From Gammaproteobacteria bacterium (GTDB taxonomy: Bacteria; Pseudomonadota; Gammaproteobacteria; Steroidobacterales; Woeseiaceae), in assembly GCA_029863705.1 (NCBI GenBank), contig JAOTUU010000015.1:1-32176 (forward strand): a stretch of DNA of 32,176 bases, written 5' to 3'. The translations under genes and the position numbers were made by a program. Below are positions 23,980 to 30,979 of the stretch, one piece after another (position 1 is the first letter of the stretch; each line of letters begins with the position of its first letter). Under the pieces are notes generated by a model, which saw only the letters and a program-made list of their open reading frames with translations, was not told the DNA's origin and ran no database searches.

Positions 23980-25593
23980 TCAATTATTTGGTCCTGACAG
24001 GCTAGCGGCCACGCTCTCGAGCTGCTCTAGTAACCTGGTGTAGCGCGGATCCGAGCGAAGATTCGCGAGGTCCTCGTCGTTGCGCATCCATGCGGCGCTG
24101 ACCGTGCCATGCTGCACCGCGGCATCGAGATATTCCATCGCGCTCTCAAGTTCGCCGAGCGTGGCAAGATTGCACGCCACGTTGTAAAGCACGACCGGGT
24201 CGTCTGGATCTATTTCGATCGCACGGTGCAACCAGCGCTTCGCGCGTTCGGTATCGCCAAGGACCACCAGCGTGCCCGCGCCCAGGTGATAGGCCCGTGC
24301 ATCGTCAGGGTTCCACTTGAGGTTATTCTCGACAACCTGGATCGCCTCCGCGGACTCTGCAACGGCCTCCTCATCGCGGCCGAGGCCACGCAGCACCTGT
24401 ATGCGCAGGCACCTCGACTGGTAATCGGTCGGGTCCATTTCACCGGCAGTCTTGAATAACTCGATGGCCTCCTCGAGCCGACCCTGGTGGAAACGCGTAC
24501 GCGCGAAATAATAATGGGCTTCGAACAAACGTGAATTCAGCTCCAGTGCTTTTTCGAATTCTGCCTCTGCTGCATCGAAGTCGTTGCTAATGAGATACGC
24601 TAGTCCGCGCGATGCATGCGCCTCGGCCAGACTCGAATCGAGCTCCAGTGCCCTTTTGCTGGCACTCCGCGCCTGCTTCGCGTAACCCGGCAGTGGATCC
24701 GCGTACATGACAAGAAAGGAAAAGCAGTCTGCATAGCCGGCCCAGGCCGGTGCGAACTCCGCGTCAATATCGATCGCCTGGCGGAACATCTGCTGCGCAT
24801 ACTCGATATCCGTTTTTCGAAATCGTTTGAAAAACTGGCGACCGCGAAGGTAGTACTCGTAGGCGCCGACATCCTTGCTCACCTTTGTCCGGAGTGCAGA
24901 ATGCTGCTTCGGTGTCAGTGACTCGAGCAAGGCCTCTGCGATGCTCTTCGCGATTTCGTCCTGGATCTTGAACACGTCCTGCAATTCTTGATCGAAACTC
25001 TTGGACCAAATGTGATAGCCATCAGCTGTCTTGACCAGCTGCGCCGTAATACGCAACTGGTTTCCTGACTTGCGAACACTGCCTTCGAGCAAGGTCTTAA
25101 CGCCCAAATCGCGCCCTATTTGGCGGACGTCTGCGGCACCGGTGCTGTACAAGAACGATGATGACCTGGCTGCCACGGCGAGCTGCTGGACCTTGCTCAA
25201 CGCATTGAGAATCTCCTCTGCGATTCCTTCGCAGAAAAATCCCTGATCCTGTTCGGGGCTCATGTCGACAAAAGGTAATACGGCGATCGAGGGCTTGTCG
25301 CCAGCTTCGGCAGCCTCGTCTGAATACCTCAAGGTTCGACGGATTCCATGGGGCGTAATATCGAAGATCCAGGTGAGTATGACGGTGACCGGGAAGCCGA
25401 TAATCACGAGCACAATGAGTGTGATCATGACCCAATTCGGGAACCCTAGCGGCTGGAATGTAATTTCGCCAATCTGCAGCAAGACGAAAGCGGCGACTGC
25501 ATAGGCTGCGGTTACAGGATAAACCCCGCGTCGCTTCAGCTCGGCCGATAATATCGCCGGGGAAAAAAATCGTTTTTTGTTCGGGCCAGCCAC
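23980..25593 (-). CDS. Membrane protein with FlgO-like domain and TPR repeats
   Basis: A 537-residue inner-membrane protein. Two hydrophobic segments (about 25-43 and 54-77) are followed by a cytoplasmic or periplasmic region. Residues about 102-215 match the FlgO-like / CadC-associated domain: SIAVLPFVDMSPEQDQGFFCEGIAEEI, LGVKTLLEGSVRKSGNQLRIT and DGYHIWSKSFD. Several tetratricopeptide repeats (about 240-520) follow, with A.A.Y.RG..Y and LDP-type signatures. The family is often joined to a winged-helix or adenylate-cyclase N-terminus; here only two membrane helices are present. The start is GTG at 25593, the only one available, because an in-frame TGA lies two codons upstream; the ribosome site is weak. 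The TPRs suggest a scaffold or protein-interaction role. Topology is not certain. Confidence 0.82.
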   Translation of the reverse strand: MAGPNKKRFFSPAILSAELKRRGVYPVTAAYAVAAFVLLQIGEITFQPLGFPNWVMITLIVLVIIGFPVTVILTWIFDITPHGIRRTLRYSDEAAEAGDKPSIAVLPFVDMSPEQDQGFFCEGIAEEILNALSKVQQLAVAARSSSFLYSTGAADVRQIGRDLGVKTLLEGSVRKSGNQLRITAQLVKTADGYHIWSKSFDQELQDVFKIQDEIAKSIAEALLESLTPKQHSALRTKVSKDVGAYEYYLRGRQFFKRFRKTDIEYAQQMFRQAIDIDAEFAPAWAGYADCFSFLVMYADPLPGYAKQARSASKRALELDSSLAEAHASRGLAYLISNDFDAAEAEFEKALELNSRLFEAHYYFARTRFHQGRLEEAIELFKTAGEMDPTDYQSRCLRIQVLRGLGRDEEAVAESAEAIQVVENNLKWNPDDARAYHLGAGTLVVLGDTERAKRWLHRAIEIDPDDPVVLYNVACNLATLGELESAMEYLDAAVQHGTVSAAWMRNDEDLANLRSDPRYTRLLEQLESVAASLSGPNN

Positions 25594-25701
25594 CGTTCAA
25601 GTCTACGATAAGTCGCAGTCCATAAGTACACAGTGCTGCACAATAAGTCGCGTCCGAGCAAAAACAAAGAAGCCTTTTCTGAGTTTTTTTGGGAAGCAAG
25701 A

Positions 25702-25730
25702 GAGCTTAACTTCGATCCAAGGTTTATACT
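25702..25730 (+). promoter_or_regulatory. Possible promoter of the EF-Tu domain-2-like gene
   Basis: TATACT at 25725-25730 is a strong -10; the -35 near 25702-25707 (GAGCTT) is poor. It lies about 40 bases before the ATG at 25772, in the divergent spacer with the TPR gene. Confidence 0.3.
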
Positions 25731-25771
25731 GAGAGTACAGCGAAGGCTGGAGCATGAGTTGGGAGAGTGAC

Positions 25772-26026
25772 ATGACTGAGACAAAAATCGGCACAGTAAC
25801 CCACTACTACAATCACTTACATGTGGCGGGTGTGACGATTGCCGAAGGCGAACTACATACAGGCGACACCATTCACGTCAAGGGCCACACGTCAGACTTC
25901 GAGCAAGAAGTCGAATCGATGCAGATCGACCATGAAGCGGTGGAAGTCGCCAAACCGGGCGACCAGATCGGGCTTACGGTGATTGAGTACGCAAGGGAAC
26001 ACGACACTGTCTATATGGTGACCTAA
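25772..26026 (+). CDS. Stand-alone EF-Tu domain-2-like (OB/beta-barrel) small protein
   Basis: An 84-residue cytoplasmic protein with no GTPase domain. IGTVTHYYNHLHVAGVTIAEGELHTGDTIHVKGHTSDFEQEVESMQIDHEAV..AKPGDQIGL has the beta-barrel pattern of translation-factor domain 2 (the 'elongation factor-like' small proteins): a V/G..Y....VA.V.I..G.L..GD.I...G start, then S.Q.....V..A..G...GL. ATG at 25772 has GGGAG at good spacing; an ATG at 25754 is further from it. A function is not known; binding to RNA, ribosome or another protein is a fair guess. It is divergent from the TPR gene and followed by a reverse-oriented repeat copy. Confidence 0.8.
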   Translation: MTETKIGTVTHYYNHLHVAGVTIAEGELHTGDTIHVKGHTSDFEQEVESMQIDHEAVEVAKPGDQIGLTVIEYAREHDTVYMVT

Positions 26027-26054
26027 GTCTGACCCAACGCCTACCTATTCTAGG

Positions 26055-26128
26055 GTCCGCTTTACCCCCGAAAGCGGACATCCAGCCAAACTTGTCCCGA
26101 GGGGCTGCTAATGACCCAAAGCGGACAT
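26055..26128 (-). repeat. Mosaic palindromic repeat, copy 2 (5' half, reverse orientation)
   Basis: A perfect 9-base stem, GTCCGCTTT / AAAGCGGAC (26055-26079), has loop ACCCCCG. It is followed by GACCCAAAGCGGACAT (26113-26128). The reverse complement aligns with the first two units of the copies at 30335 and 30980 (TGTCCGCTTTGGGTCA, then TGTCCGCTTTCGGGGGTAAAGC). It lies just after the stop of the EF-Tu domain-2-like gene. Confidence 0.8.
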
Positions 26129-26148
26129 CCAATTAGAGACGAGTTTCA

Positions 26149-26643
26149 ATGAGAATAAGAAACGGTGGTGTATTACTCGCGTGTGCAGCCCCACTAGTAT
26201 TTGCGGGATGTACGATCGATAAGCAAGAAGCGAAAGACCTCGTTAATGATCCATTTATTGATCAACAATCGGAGATTCGTGAAGCCGTATTGTCGATCAA
26301 AAGGGACATAGAATCGTCCAACATTGTGGGACTTCAGGCCATACACCTCGAAAGCGAAAAGTTCACGAAATTTGGGCCACGCAGCTTTGAACGTCAGGAT
26401 GTCGCAAGCACTAACGAGTCAGAGGCAGGGTTCTTTAGCTCAATCAGCAACGCCAAGTACGAAGCAAGAGACTTGAAGATTGACGTATTTGGTGACGTAG
26501 GAATCGCCACCTACTACCCGGAGGTCAGCTTTGTAAGGGACGGAAACGACGTTGAAGTGAGCGGCCGACAAACTCTCGTGTTCCTTAAGACCGATTCCGG
26601 CTGGAAGCTTGTGCACGAGCACGGAACCGTTAGAAGACCATAG
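26149..26643 (+). CDS. NTF2/SnoaL-like lipoprotein
   Basis: A 164-residue predicted lipoprotein with signal MRIRNGGVLLACAAPLVFAGC and lipobox VFAGC. Residues about 40-160 have the form of the SnoaL/DUF4440 NTF2-like fold: a long N-terminal helix (IREAVLSIKRDIESSNIVGLQAIHLESEKF), then strands ending in VEVSGRQTLVFLKTDSGWKLVHEHGT, a typical SnoaL_3 closing motif. The ATG at 26149 has only a weak purine-rich site. No catalytic residues are recognisable; a binding or small-molecule enzyme role is equally possible. An IS30 element lies 65 bases downstream. Confidence 0.75.
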   Translation: MRIRNGGVLLACAAPLVFAGCTIDKQEAKDLVNDPFIDQQSEIREAVLSIKRDIESSNIVGLQAIHLESEKFTKFGPRSFERQDVASTNESEAGFFSSISNAKYEARDLKIDVFGDVGIATYYPEVSFVRDGNDVEVSGRQTLVFLKTDSGWKLVHEHGTVRRP

Positions 26644-26649
26644 CTAACC

Positions 26650-26705
26650 AACGGCCGGTTCTGGCCGAAAGCAGCCACTCGCCAGGTTGTATACTGAGTG
26701 GCTGG
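26650..26705. repeat. Mosaic repeat fragment and 34-base hairpin left of the IS30 element
   Basis: GGTTCTGGCCGAAAGCAGCCACTCG resembles the fourth unit of the repeat family (CTTACGGCCAAAAGCAGCCATCG in the copy at 27968). The part 26672-26705 is a hairpin with a 9-base stem, CAGCCACTC and GAGTGGCTG. A near-identical sequence is found inverted at 29410-29444. Orientation of the fragment is ambiguous because it is palindromic. Confidence 0.6.
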
Positions 26706-26708
26706 TCA

Positions 26709-26739
26709 TGACTGCGATTTCAACCGGTCGATGCAACAC
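26709..26739 (+). repeat. Left terminal inverted repeat of the IS30 element
   Basis: Starts TGACTGCGATTTCAACCGG and pairs with 27909-27939 except for one C/T difference at the sixth position. Confidence 0.85.
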
Positions 26740-26773
26740 CTAAGCTCTAACTATAGAGCGGGAGGTGTTGATA

Positions 26774-27928
26774 ATGAAGCAGAGAAGGTATTTCACTCAG
26801 ACCGAGATCGCAGAGGTCTATGACCGCTGGGAGAACGGCGAGTCCCTTAACTCGATAGCCCGAAGTCTGGAGCGCGGTCACTCAGCGGTGCAAGGCATGT
26901 TGTCGAGAACCGGTGGCATCCGACCCGCACCAAAACTACGCTCACATCTTGCGCTGACACTGACCGAACGCGAAGAGATCTCTCGAGGTGTTGCCGCCGG
27001 CCACTCGATGCGAACGATCGCCTCACAACTCGGGCGAGCGCCGTCGACAGTCAGCCGCGAGGTTAACCGCAACGGTGGCCGGCGATGGTATCGCGCCAAC
27101 AAGGCTGACGAAGCAGCCTGGCAGCGAGCACAGCGTGTGAAGACCTGTAAACTGGCCAAGAACCCTGCGCTGGCACGCATCGTGGCTGAGAAGTTGATGG
27201 GTCGCTGGTCGCCACGTCAGATCGCAGGTTGGTTGAAGCGCCGCTACCCGGACGATGAGAGCTTCCAGGTGTCACACGAGACGATCTACTTAACCCTGTA
27301 CATCCAGGCCCGCGGGGCCTTGAAGAAAGAGCTGATCAAGTACTTGCGACGCAGCCGCGCCATGCGTCGTTCACGCCATCACACACAGAAGACGAGCAAC
27401 CATGGGCGCATTGTCGGTGCCGTGTCGATCAGCGAGCGACCACCGGAAGCCGAGGATCGTGCGGTCCCGGGTCACTGGGAAGGTGACCTCATCTGCGGCA
27501 GCAACAACAGCCAGATCGCGACCCTGGTAGAACGTCACACGCGCTACGTGATGTTGGTGAGAGTGCCGAGCAAGGACACCAAGACCGTCATCAATGCGTT
27601 GATCAAACAAGCGCACAAGTTACCGCGGGAACTCTACAAGTCTTTGACCTGGGATCGCGGCAAAGAGATGGCCGATCACAAGCGCTTCAGCCTGGCGACC
27701 GACATCGACGTGTACTTCTGCGATCCACAGCAACCGTGGCAGCGTGGCTCAAACGAGAATACGAATGGACTCTTGCGACAGTACTTCCCAAAGGGAATGG
27801 ACTTGTCGAACGTGCATCAGAATCGACTAAATGCTGTTGCAAGACAACTCAACGAACGGCCGCGAGAAACGTTACAATTTTACTCACCGGCGGAGAAGTT
27901 TAATGAATGTGTTGCATCGACCGGTTGA
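26774..27928 (+). CDS. IS30-family transposase
   Basis: A 384-residue DDE transposase. N-terminal helix-turn-helix segments (LTLTEREEISRGVAAGHSMRTIASQLGRAPSTVSREVNRNGG) recognise the element ends. The catalytic triad of the RNase H-like core is visible: D in GHWEGDLICG, D in TWDRGKEM, and E in SNENTNGLLRQYFPKG, which is the IS30 signature. ATG at 26774 has GGAGG 8 bases upstream. An earlier in-frame GTG at 26765 overlaps that site and was not chosen. There is no frameshift or stop, and the coding end runs into the right inverted repeat. Confidence 0.95.
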   Translation: MKQRRYFTQTEIAEVYDRWENGESLNSIARSLERGHSAVQGMLSRTGGIRPAPKLRSHLALTLTEREEISRGVAAGHSMRTIASQLGRAPSTVSREVNRNGGRRWYRANKADEAAWQRAQRVKTCKLAKNPALARIVAEKLMGRWSPRQIAGWLKRRYPDDESFQVSHETIYLTLYIQARGALKKELIKYLRRSRAMRRSRHHTQKTSNHGRIVGAVSISERPPEAEDRAVPGHWEGDLICGSNNSQIATLVERHTRYVMLVRVPSKDTKTVINALIKQAHKLPRELYKSLTWDRGKEMADHKRFSLATDIDVYFCDPQQPWQRGSNENTNGLLRQYFPKGMDLSNVHQNRLNAVARQLNERPRETLQFYSPAEKFNECVASTG

Positions 27929-27939
27929 AATCACAGTCA
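27909..27939 (-). repeat. Right terminal inverted repeat of the IS30 element
   Basis: Reads GTGTTGCATCGACCGGTTG at its inner end, complementary to the left repeat at 26709-26739. It overlaps the last codons of the transposase gene. Confidence 0.85.
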
Positions 27940-27967
27940 CTAGCGGCCGCTCGGAAGCATATCACCC

Positions 27968-28124
27968 CGATGTCTGCTATCGGGGGTAAAGCGGACGTTT
28001 GGTAGCCCGCGGATTGAGAGAATTTTCAGTGAGCTAACCGTATGTCCGCTTTCATCAATAGCAGACGTTCAGATTGCTAGAAATCGAGCAAATCGAAGGG
28101 CTGCTTACGGCCAAAAGCAGCCAT
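27968..28124 (+). repeat. Mosaic palindromic repeat, copy 3
   Basis: Units 2 to 4 of the family. Unit 2 is TGTCTGCTATCGGGGGTAAA followed by GCGGAC; unit 3 begins TGTCCGCTTTCATCAATAGC and closes with AGACGTT; then come the linker GAAATCGAGCAAATCGAAG and hairpin unit 4, GCTTACGGCCAAAAGC. From AGCAGACGTTCAGAT through GCTTACGGCCA it is almost identical to the copy at 30980-31170. Its first unit seems interrupted by the IS30 element. The next gene's stop codon is 10 bases to the right. Confidence 0.85.
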
Positions 28125-28134
28125 CGTGCAGCCC

Positions 28135-29379
28135 TTATTGCTTTTTTCGTTGAGCTATTCGCGCAGCCACTTCTGCCAAGTATGCCTCTTTTTCCATTCT
28201 CAGCCTTTCGTATCTCTGACCCAGCTCGGACAGAGCCCAAGCCTCAGGATCATGCGGTGGATCCATCAAATGATGGTTCTTGGATTTGTCCCACTCGTAG
28301 ATCATCACGTATTGAGGGTTATTGACCAGTGGCTTAATCGTATATACGCGACCACCAGACTCGCCAAACGGGTCTGAAGGCTCGTCAGTTATTGAGCCAC
28401 CGACACTGTCGAATGAACGAACATCGGCAGGCAGCGGCCTGGCACGTCGGTAATTGTGAGCTGTTGAATACTCTCTGGCGTCTGCCGGAATTGCAGCGAT
28501 GCGATCCAGGACGTGGCCAGAAGGCTTACACGGCACCTGTAGCCTCATGTGTTTGCCGTGCGTAAATAGATAGCCGTTACCGGCACCGGTTTGTTCAGGG
28601 CCCGTAGTTTGCTGCACGGCCTCAAACGCAGCGACGTTTTCCCGCGCCCTGTCGGCGGCCTGGTTCGGCAGGTCAGGTGCCTGTTCGCGACTGTTGGCGA
28701 ATGCCGGCGAAGAGTCTTGCTGATCGCACGGATAGGTGATACCGGTTCGCTCAACATAGCTTTTGTAATTCATCTCGAATGACAAAATGGATTGCAGCTC
28801 TCCGCTTTGTGCGTGGATGACGTATTCGTCTGCATGATCGGCGGCTTGGTCGAGTACAAGCTCGTCAGTATTGGGATCCAGCAGGTGCGGTCGAAGCTCG
28901 AGTTTCACAGTATTTACTTGTGAAATAGTCTTCAGGATCTGATCCTTTGCCTGCCGATTCAGGCCCGTCTCATTTTCGATCGCCTCTGCTAATTGACCAT
29001 TTTGATCATATCTATCAATGCGGTTATAGATGCGCGTTCCGATCCAGGTGTTGCCGTAGTTGCCGCCCATGCCGAGGCTTTGCAGCACGATCGGAGGAAC
29101 ATCCGCAAATGGCGTGAAGGTGATCTCTGCGGTCGAGTTTCTGAGGGCGTTGGTATCGATCCTCGCAATCCGGATACGGCCGTTTGAATGCCATTTTGCC
29201 TCCTCGTAGCGAAGCTCGTCCGCCCCATTTCGCTCCAGGGCAGCCCGTGCCTCGGCGTCCGGGACGTCAATAACAACTTCAGAATAGGGCACTGTCTGCG
29301 CCTGGGTAATGCCCGTGCAGAGAAGCAGGGCCGTCGAAACAAAGCTGAAAACAGTCGCCAGAATGATCAAGATTCGCAT
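28135..29379 (-). CDS. Secreted protein of unknown function (414 residues)
   Basis: An N-terminal signal peptide (MRILIILATVFSFVSTALLLCTGITQAQ, cleavage near AQA|QTV) directs export. The mature protein shows no membrane segment. It has two Cys (YPCDQQ and VPCKPS) that could form one disulfide, a Gly-rich patch (LGMGGNYGNTWIGTRIYNRIDRYDQNGQ) and a charged, helical C-terminus ending in RIAQRKKQ. No catalytic motif or known family was recognised, and the length is consistent with a periplasmic or extracellular protein. ATG at 29379 has AAAGGAG about 13 bases upstream, longer than ideal. It stands alone, bounded by repeat copies on both sides. Confidence 0.7.
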   Translation of the reverse strand: MRILIILATVFSFVSTALLLCTGITQAQTVPYSEVVIDVPDAEARAALERNGADELRYEEAKWHSNGRIRIARIDTNALRNSTAEITFTPFADVPPIVLQSLGMGGNYGNTWIGTRIYNRIDRYDQNGQLAEAIENETGLNRQAKDQILKTISQVNTVKLELRPHLLDPNTDELVLDQAADHADEYVIHAQSGELQSILSFEMNYKSYVERTGITYPCDQQDSSPAFANSREQAPDLPNQAADRARENVAAFEAVQQTTGPEQTGAGNGYLFTHGKHMRLQVPCKPSGHVLDRIAAIPADAREYSTAHNYRRARPLPADVRSFDSVGGSITDEPSDPFGESGGRVYTIKPLVNNPQYVMIYEWDKSKNHHLMDPPHDPEAWALSELGQRYERLRMEKEAYLAEVAARIAQRKKQ

Positions 29380-29409
29380 GCCAATCCGAGCGGCTCCTTT
29401 GGGTCGATA

Positions 29410-29444
29410 CCAGCCTCTGAGTATACAACCTGGCGAGCGGCTGG
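29410..29444 (-). repeat. Second copy of the 34-base hairpin, inverted
   Basis: The reverse complement reads CCAGCCGCTCGCCAGGTTG then TATACTCAGAGGCTGG, differing at only a few positions from 26672-26705 beside the IS30 element. It lies upstream of the start of the secreted protein gene and abuts the repeat copy at 29441. Confidence 0.7.
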
Positions 29445-29581
29445 TTTTGGGAGTATAGCGGTCACTCAGCGGCCGATATTCACAAAGCCTCTATCTGAGC
29501 GTCCGCTTCAACCGATAGCGGTCATTCAAAACTCAGGATATCGAGCAAATCGACCGGCAGCTTACAGCCATAAGCGGCCAT
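29441..29581 (+). repeat. Mosaic palindromic repeat, copy 4 (diverged)
   Basis: Contains GCGTCCGCTTCAACCGATAG, the linker ATATCGAGCAAATCGACC and unit 4 GGCAGCTTACAGCCATAAGC. It is more diverged than the other forward copies, especially in the first half. It lies between the start of the secreted protein gene and the terminator of the epimerase-like gene. Confidence 0.75.
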
Positions 29582-29583
29582 AG

Positions 29584-29603
29584 AAAAACCCCGCCGAAGC
29601 GGG
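29584..29603 (-). terminator. Rho-independent terminator after the NAD(P)-binding protein gene
   Basis: On the minus strand CCCGC-TTCG-GCGGG forms a stem with a UUCG-type tetraloop, followed by GTTTTT. It lies 45 bases beyond the stop codon at 29648 and directly beside repeat copy 4. Confidence 0.75.
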
Positions 29604-29647
29604 AATCTCAATGTCGGTGACAGGCTCAATAGCCTGGATGTACGAGC

Positions 29648-30271
29648 CTAATACGAAACGCCCGGCGTCATGCGAATGTAGCTATCGTCTGCCAGCTGGG
29701 TCAATACGAAATCGGCGACATCAGCACGGGAGATTTTGAGTTTGAGTCCCTTTTCAGTCGCCGGAAACCCGTGGCAGTAATCACCGGTAAGTTCGCCGTC
29801 GGTGTACGCCGCTGGACGGACGATCGTCCAGTCCAGCCCACTTCTTATTACATGGTCTTCCTGAGAGACATGATCGGCGAATGCCGCGCGTAGCAGCATG
29901 CCAAACATGACGTACTTCCATAGGAAATTCAGATTGTCGCGGCTGTCGCCTACACCAAGGGTTGAGAGGCAAACAAGCCGCCGCGTGCCGCTTTTTTGCA
30001 TTGCCTGAATGATATTGCGAGTACCCGTCGAGCGAACTTGACCTTTACTGCCTGCGCCCAATGCAATCAGGACAGCATCATGATCTGGCACTGCCCGATC
30101 GACGGCTGCCGAATCCATAACGTCGCCCTCGATAATTTCGAGGCTCGCGTGACTAATCGCCAATTCCGATGGATCGCGGGCAAATGCGGTAACTGTATGA
30201 CCCATTTCGAGTGCTTGCGTTACTAGCAGGCGACCGACCGTACCGGTGGCGCCAAAAATTAGAACTTTCAT
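29648..30271 (-). CDS. NAD(P)-binding NmrA/atypical-SDR family protein
   Basis: A 207-residue cytoplasmic Rossmann-fold protein. MKVLIFGATGTVGRLLVTQALEMGHTVTAFARDPSEL carries the dinucleotide-binding GATGTVG. Later segments GDVMDSAAVDRAV, RLVCLSTLGVGDS and SGLDWTIVRPAAYTDGELTG are typical of the SDR_a5/biliverdin-reductase-B-like group; the active-site Tyr-xxx-Lys of classical SDRs is not present as such. ATG at 30271 has AGAGAAG upstream; the open frame extends to 30304 without a better start. The substrate is unknown; flavin or quinone reduction, or redox sensing, are the usual options. It is a single gene with its own terminator, bounded by repeat copies. Confidence 0.85.
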   Translation of the reverse strand: MKVLIFGATGTVGRLLVTQALEMGHTVTAFARDPSELAISHASLEIIEGDVMDSAAVDRAVPDHDAVLIALGAGSKGQVRSTGTRNIIQAMQKSGTRRLVCLSTLGVGDSRDNLNFLWKYVMFGMLLRAAFADHVSQEDHVIRSGLDWTIVRPAAYTDGELTGDYCHGFPATEKGLKLKISRADVADFVLTQLADDSYIRMTPGVSY

Positions 30272-30334
30272 GCTTCTCTCTATATCTTCCTCGAAAACAA
30301 ACATCCGCAGGTGGTCATCTAGACTCTATCCGAA

Positions 30335-30525
30335 TGTCCGCTTTGGGTCACAAGTGGCCCTTCAGGAGTAGTTTAGCTGAATGTCCGGTTCCGGGGGTAA
30401 AGCAGCCACTCGGAACCCGCATTTTGGAAAGCTACGATTTGAACGTCTGCTTTCACCCAAAGCGGACGCTCATAACACTCGAAATCGAGCAGATCGAAGA
30501 GCGGCTTGCGGCCAACAGCGGACAT
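30335..30525 (+). repeat. Mosaic palindromic repeat, copy 5 (full length, 191 bases)
   Basis: Units in order: TGTCCGCTTTGGGTCACAAG with GGGTCAC/GTGGCCC hairpin; TGTCCGGTTCCGGGGGTAAA; GAACGTCTGCTTTCACCCAA with stem CGTCTGCTTT/AAAGCGGACG; linker GAAATCGAGCAGATCGAAG; and CGGCTTGCGGCCAACAGCGG. It has the same length and order as the copy at 30980-31170. It ends 12 bases before the stop codon of the DUF1428 gene. Confidence 0.9.
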
Positions 30526-30537
30526 CGCACACCTGAT

Positions 30538-30903
30538 TTAAAGCTCAATTATTGGATCGAAACCACCATAAATAAGACGTTTACCGTCGAGCGGCATTGG
30601 ATTTTTCTTTGGGTCCATCCGTTCGTCCTCGAACTCCTCAGACATCATTTTCTGCATCGCAGCATCGCGGGTATCTTTGTCAGGCCATTCGATCCATGAG
30701 AATACAACTGATTCCTCCGCCGTCGCCTTCACCGCTTTACGAAAATCGGTGGCCTTTCCTTCGGGCACGTCGTCACCCCAGCATTCGATCACTCTCGTAG
30801 CGCCAAGCTCGGTGAAAATGGTGTCCGCCTTCTTCGCGTACTCGATAAACTTCTGCTTGTTTGCAGTCGGAACAGCTATTACAAAACCGTCGATGTAGCT
30901 CAT
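30538..30903 (-). CDS. DUF1428 family protein (YbaA-like)
   Basis: A 121-residue cytoplasmic protein with the DUF1428 pattern throughout: MSYIDGFVIAVPTANKQKFIEYAKKAD, GATRVIECWGDDVPEGKATDF, and ERMDPKKNPMPLDGKRLIYGGFDPI near the end. The fold is a ferredoxin-like dimeric alpha-beta barrel; the function is not established. ATG at 30903 has AGGAG 8 bases upstream. The gene lies alone between two full-length direct copies of the mosaic repeat (30335-30525 and 30980-31170), an arrangement that would allow deletion or duplication by recombination. Confidence 0.9.
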   Translation of the reverse strand: MSYIDGFVIAVPTANKQKFIEYAKKADTIFTELGATRVIECWGDDVPEGKATDFRKAVKATAEESVVFSWIEWPDKDTRDAAMQKMMSEEFEDERMDPKKNPMPLDGKRLIYGGFDPIIEL

Positions 30904-30979
30904 TGCTCTACTCCTGAAAACACAGTGACGACTACCAGATAGGCGATTTGCCGGGTCGCGCAACTCATGGTGGAGTCAG

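Larger units (their letters stand above)
26709..27939 (+). mobile_element. IS30-family insertion sequence
   Basis: About 1.23 kb bounded by terminal inverted repeats: 26709-26739 at the left and 27909-27939 at the right agree in 30 of 31 positions, the core being GATTTCAACCGGTCGATGCA. It encloses a single full-length transposase. The exact ends could be 2-3 bases shorter; a short TCA occurs at 26706-26708 and 27937-27939, but no clear target duplication can be assigned. The element appears intact and so possibly active. It lies within the repeat-rich intergenic region. Confidence 0.9.
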
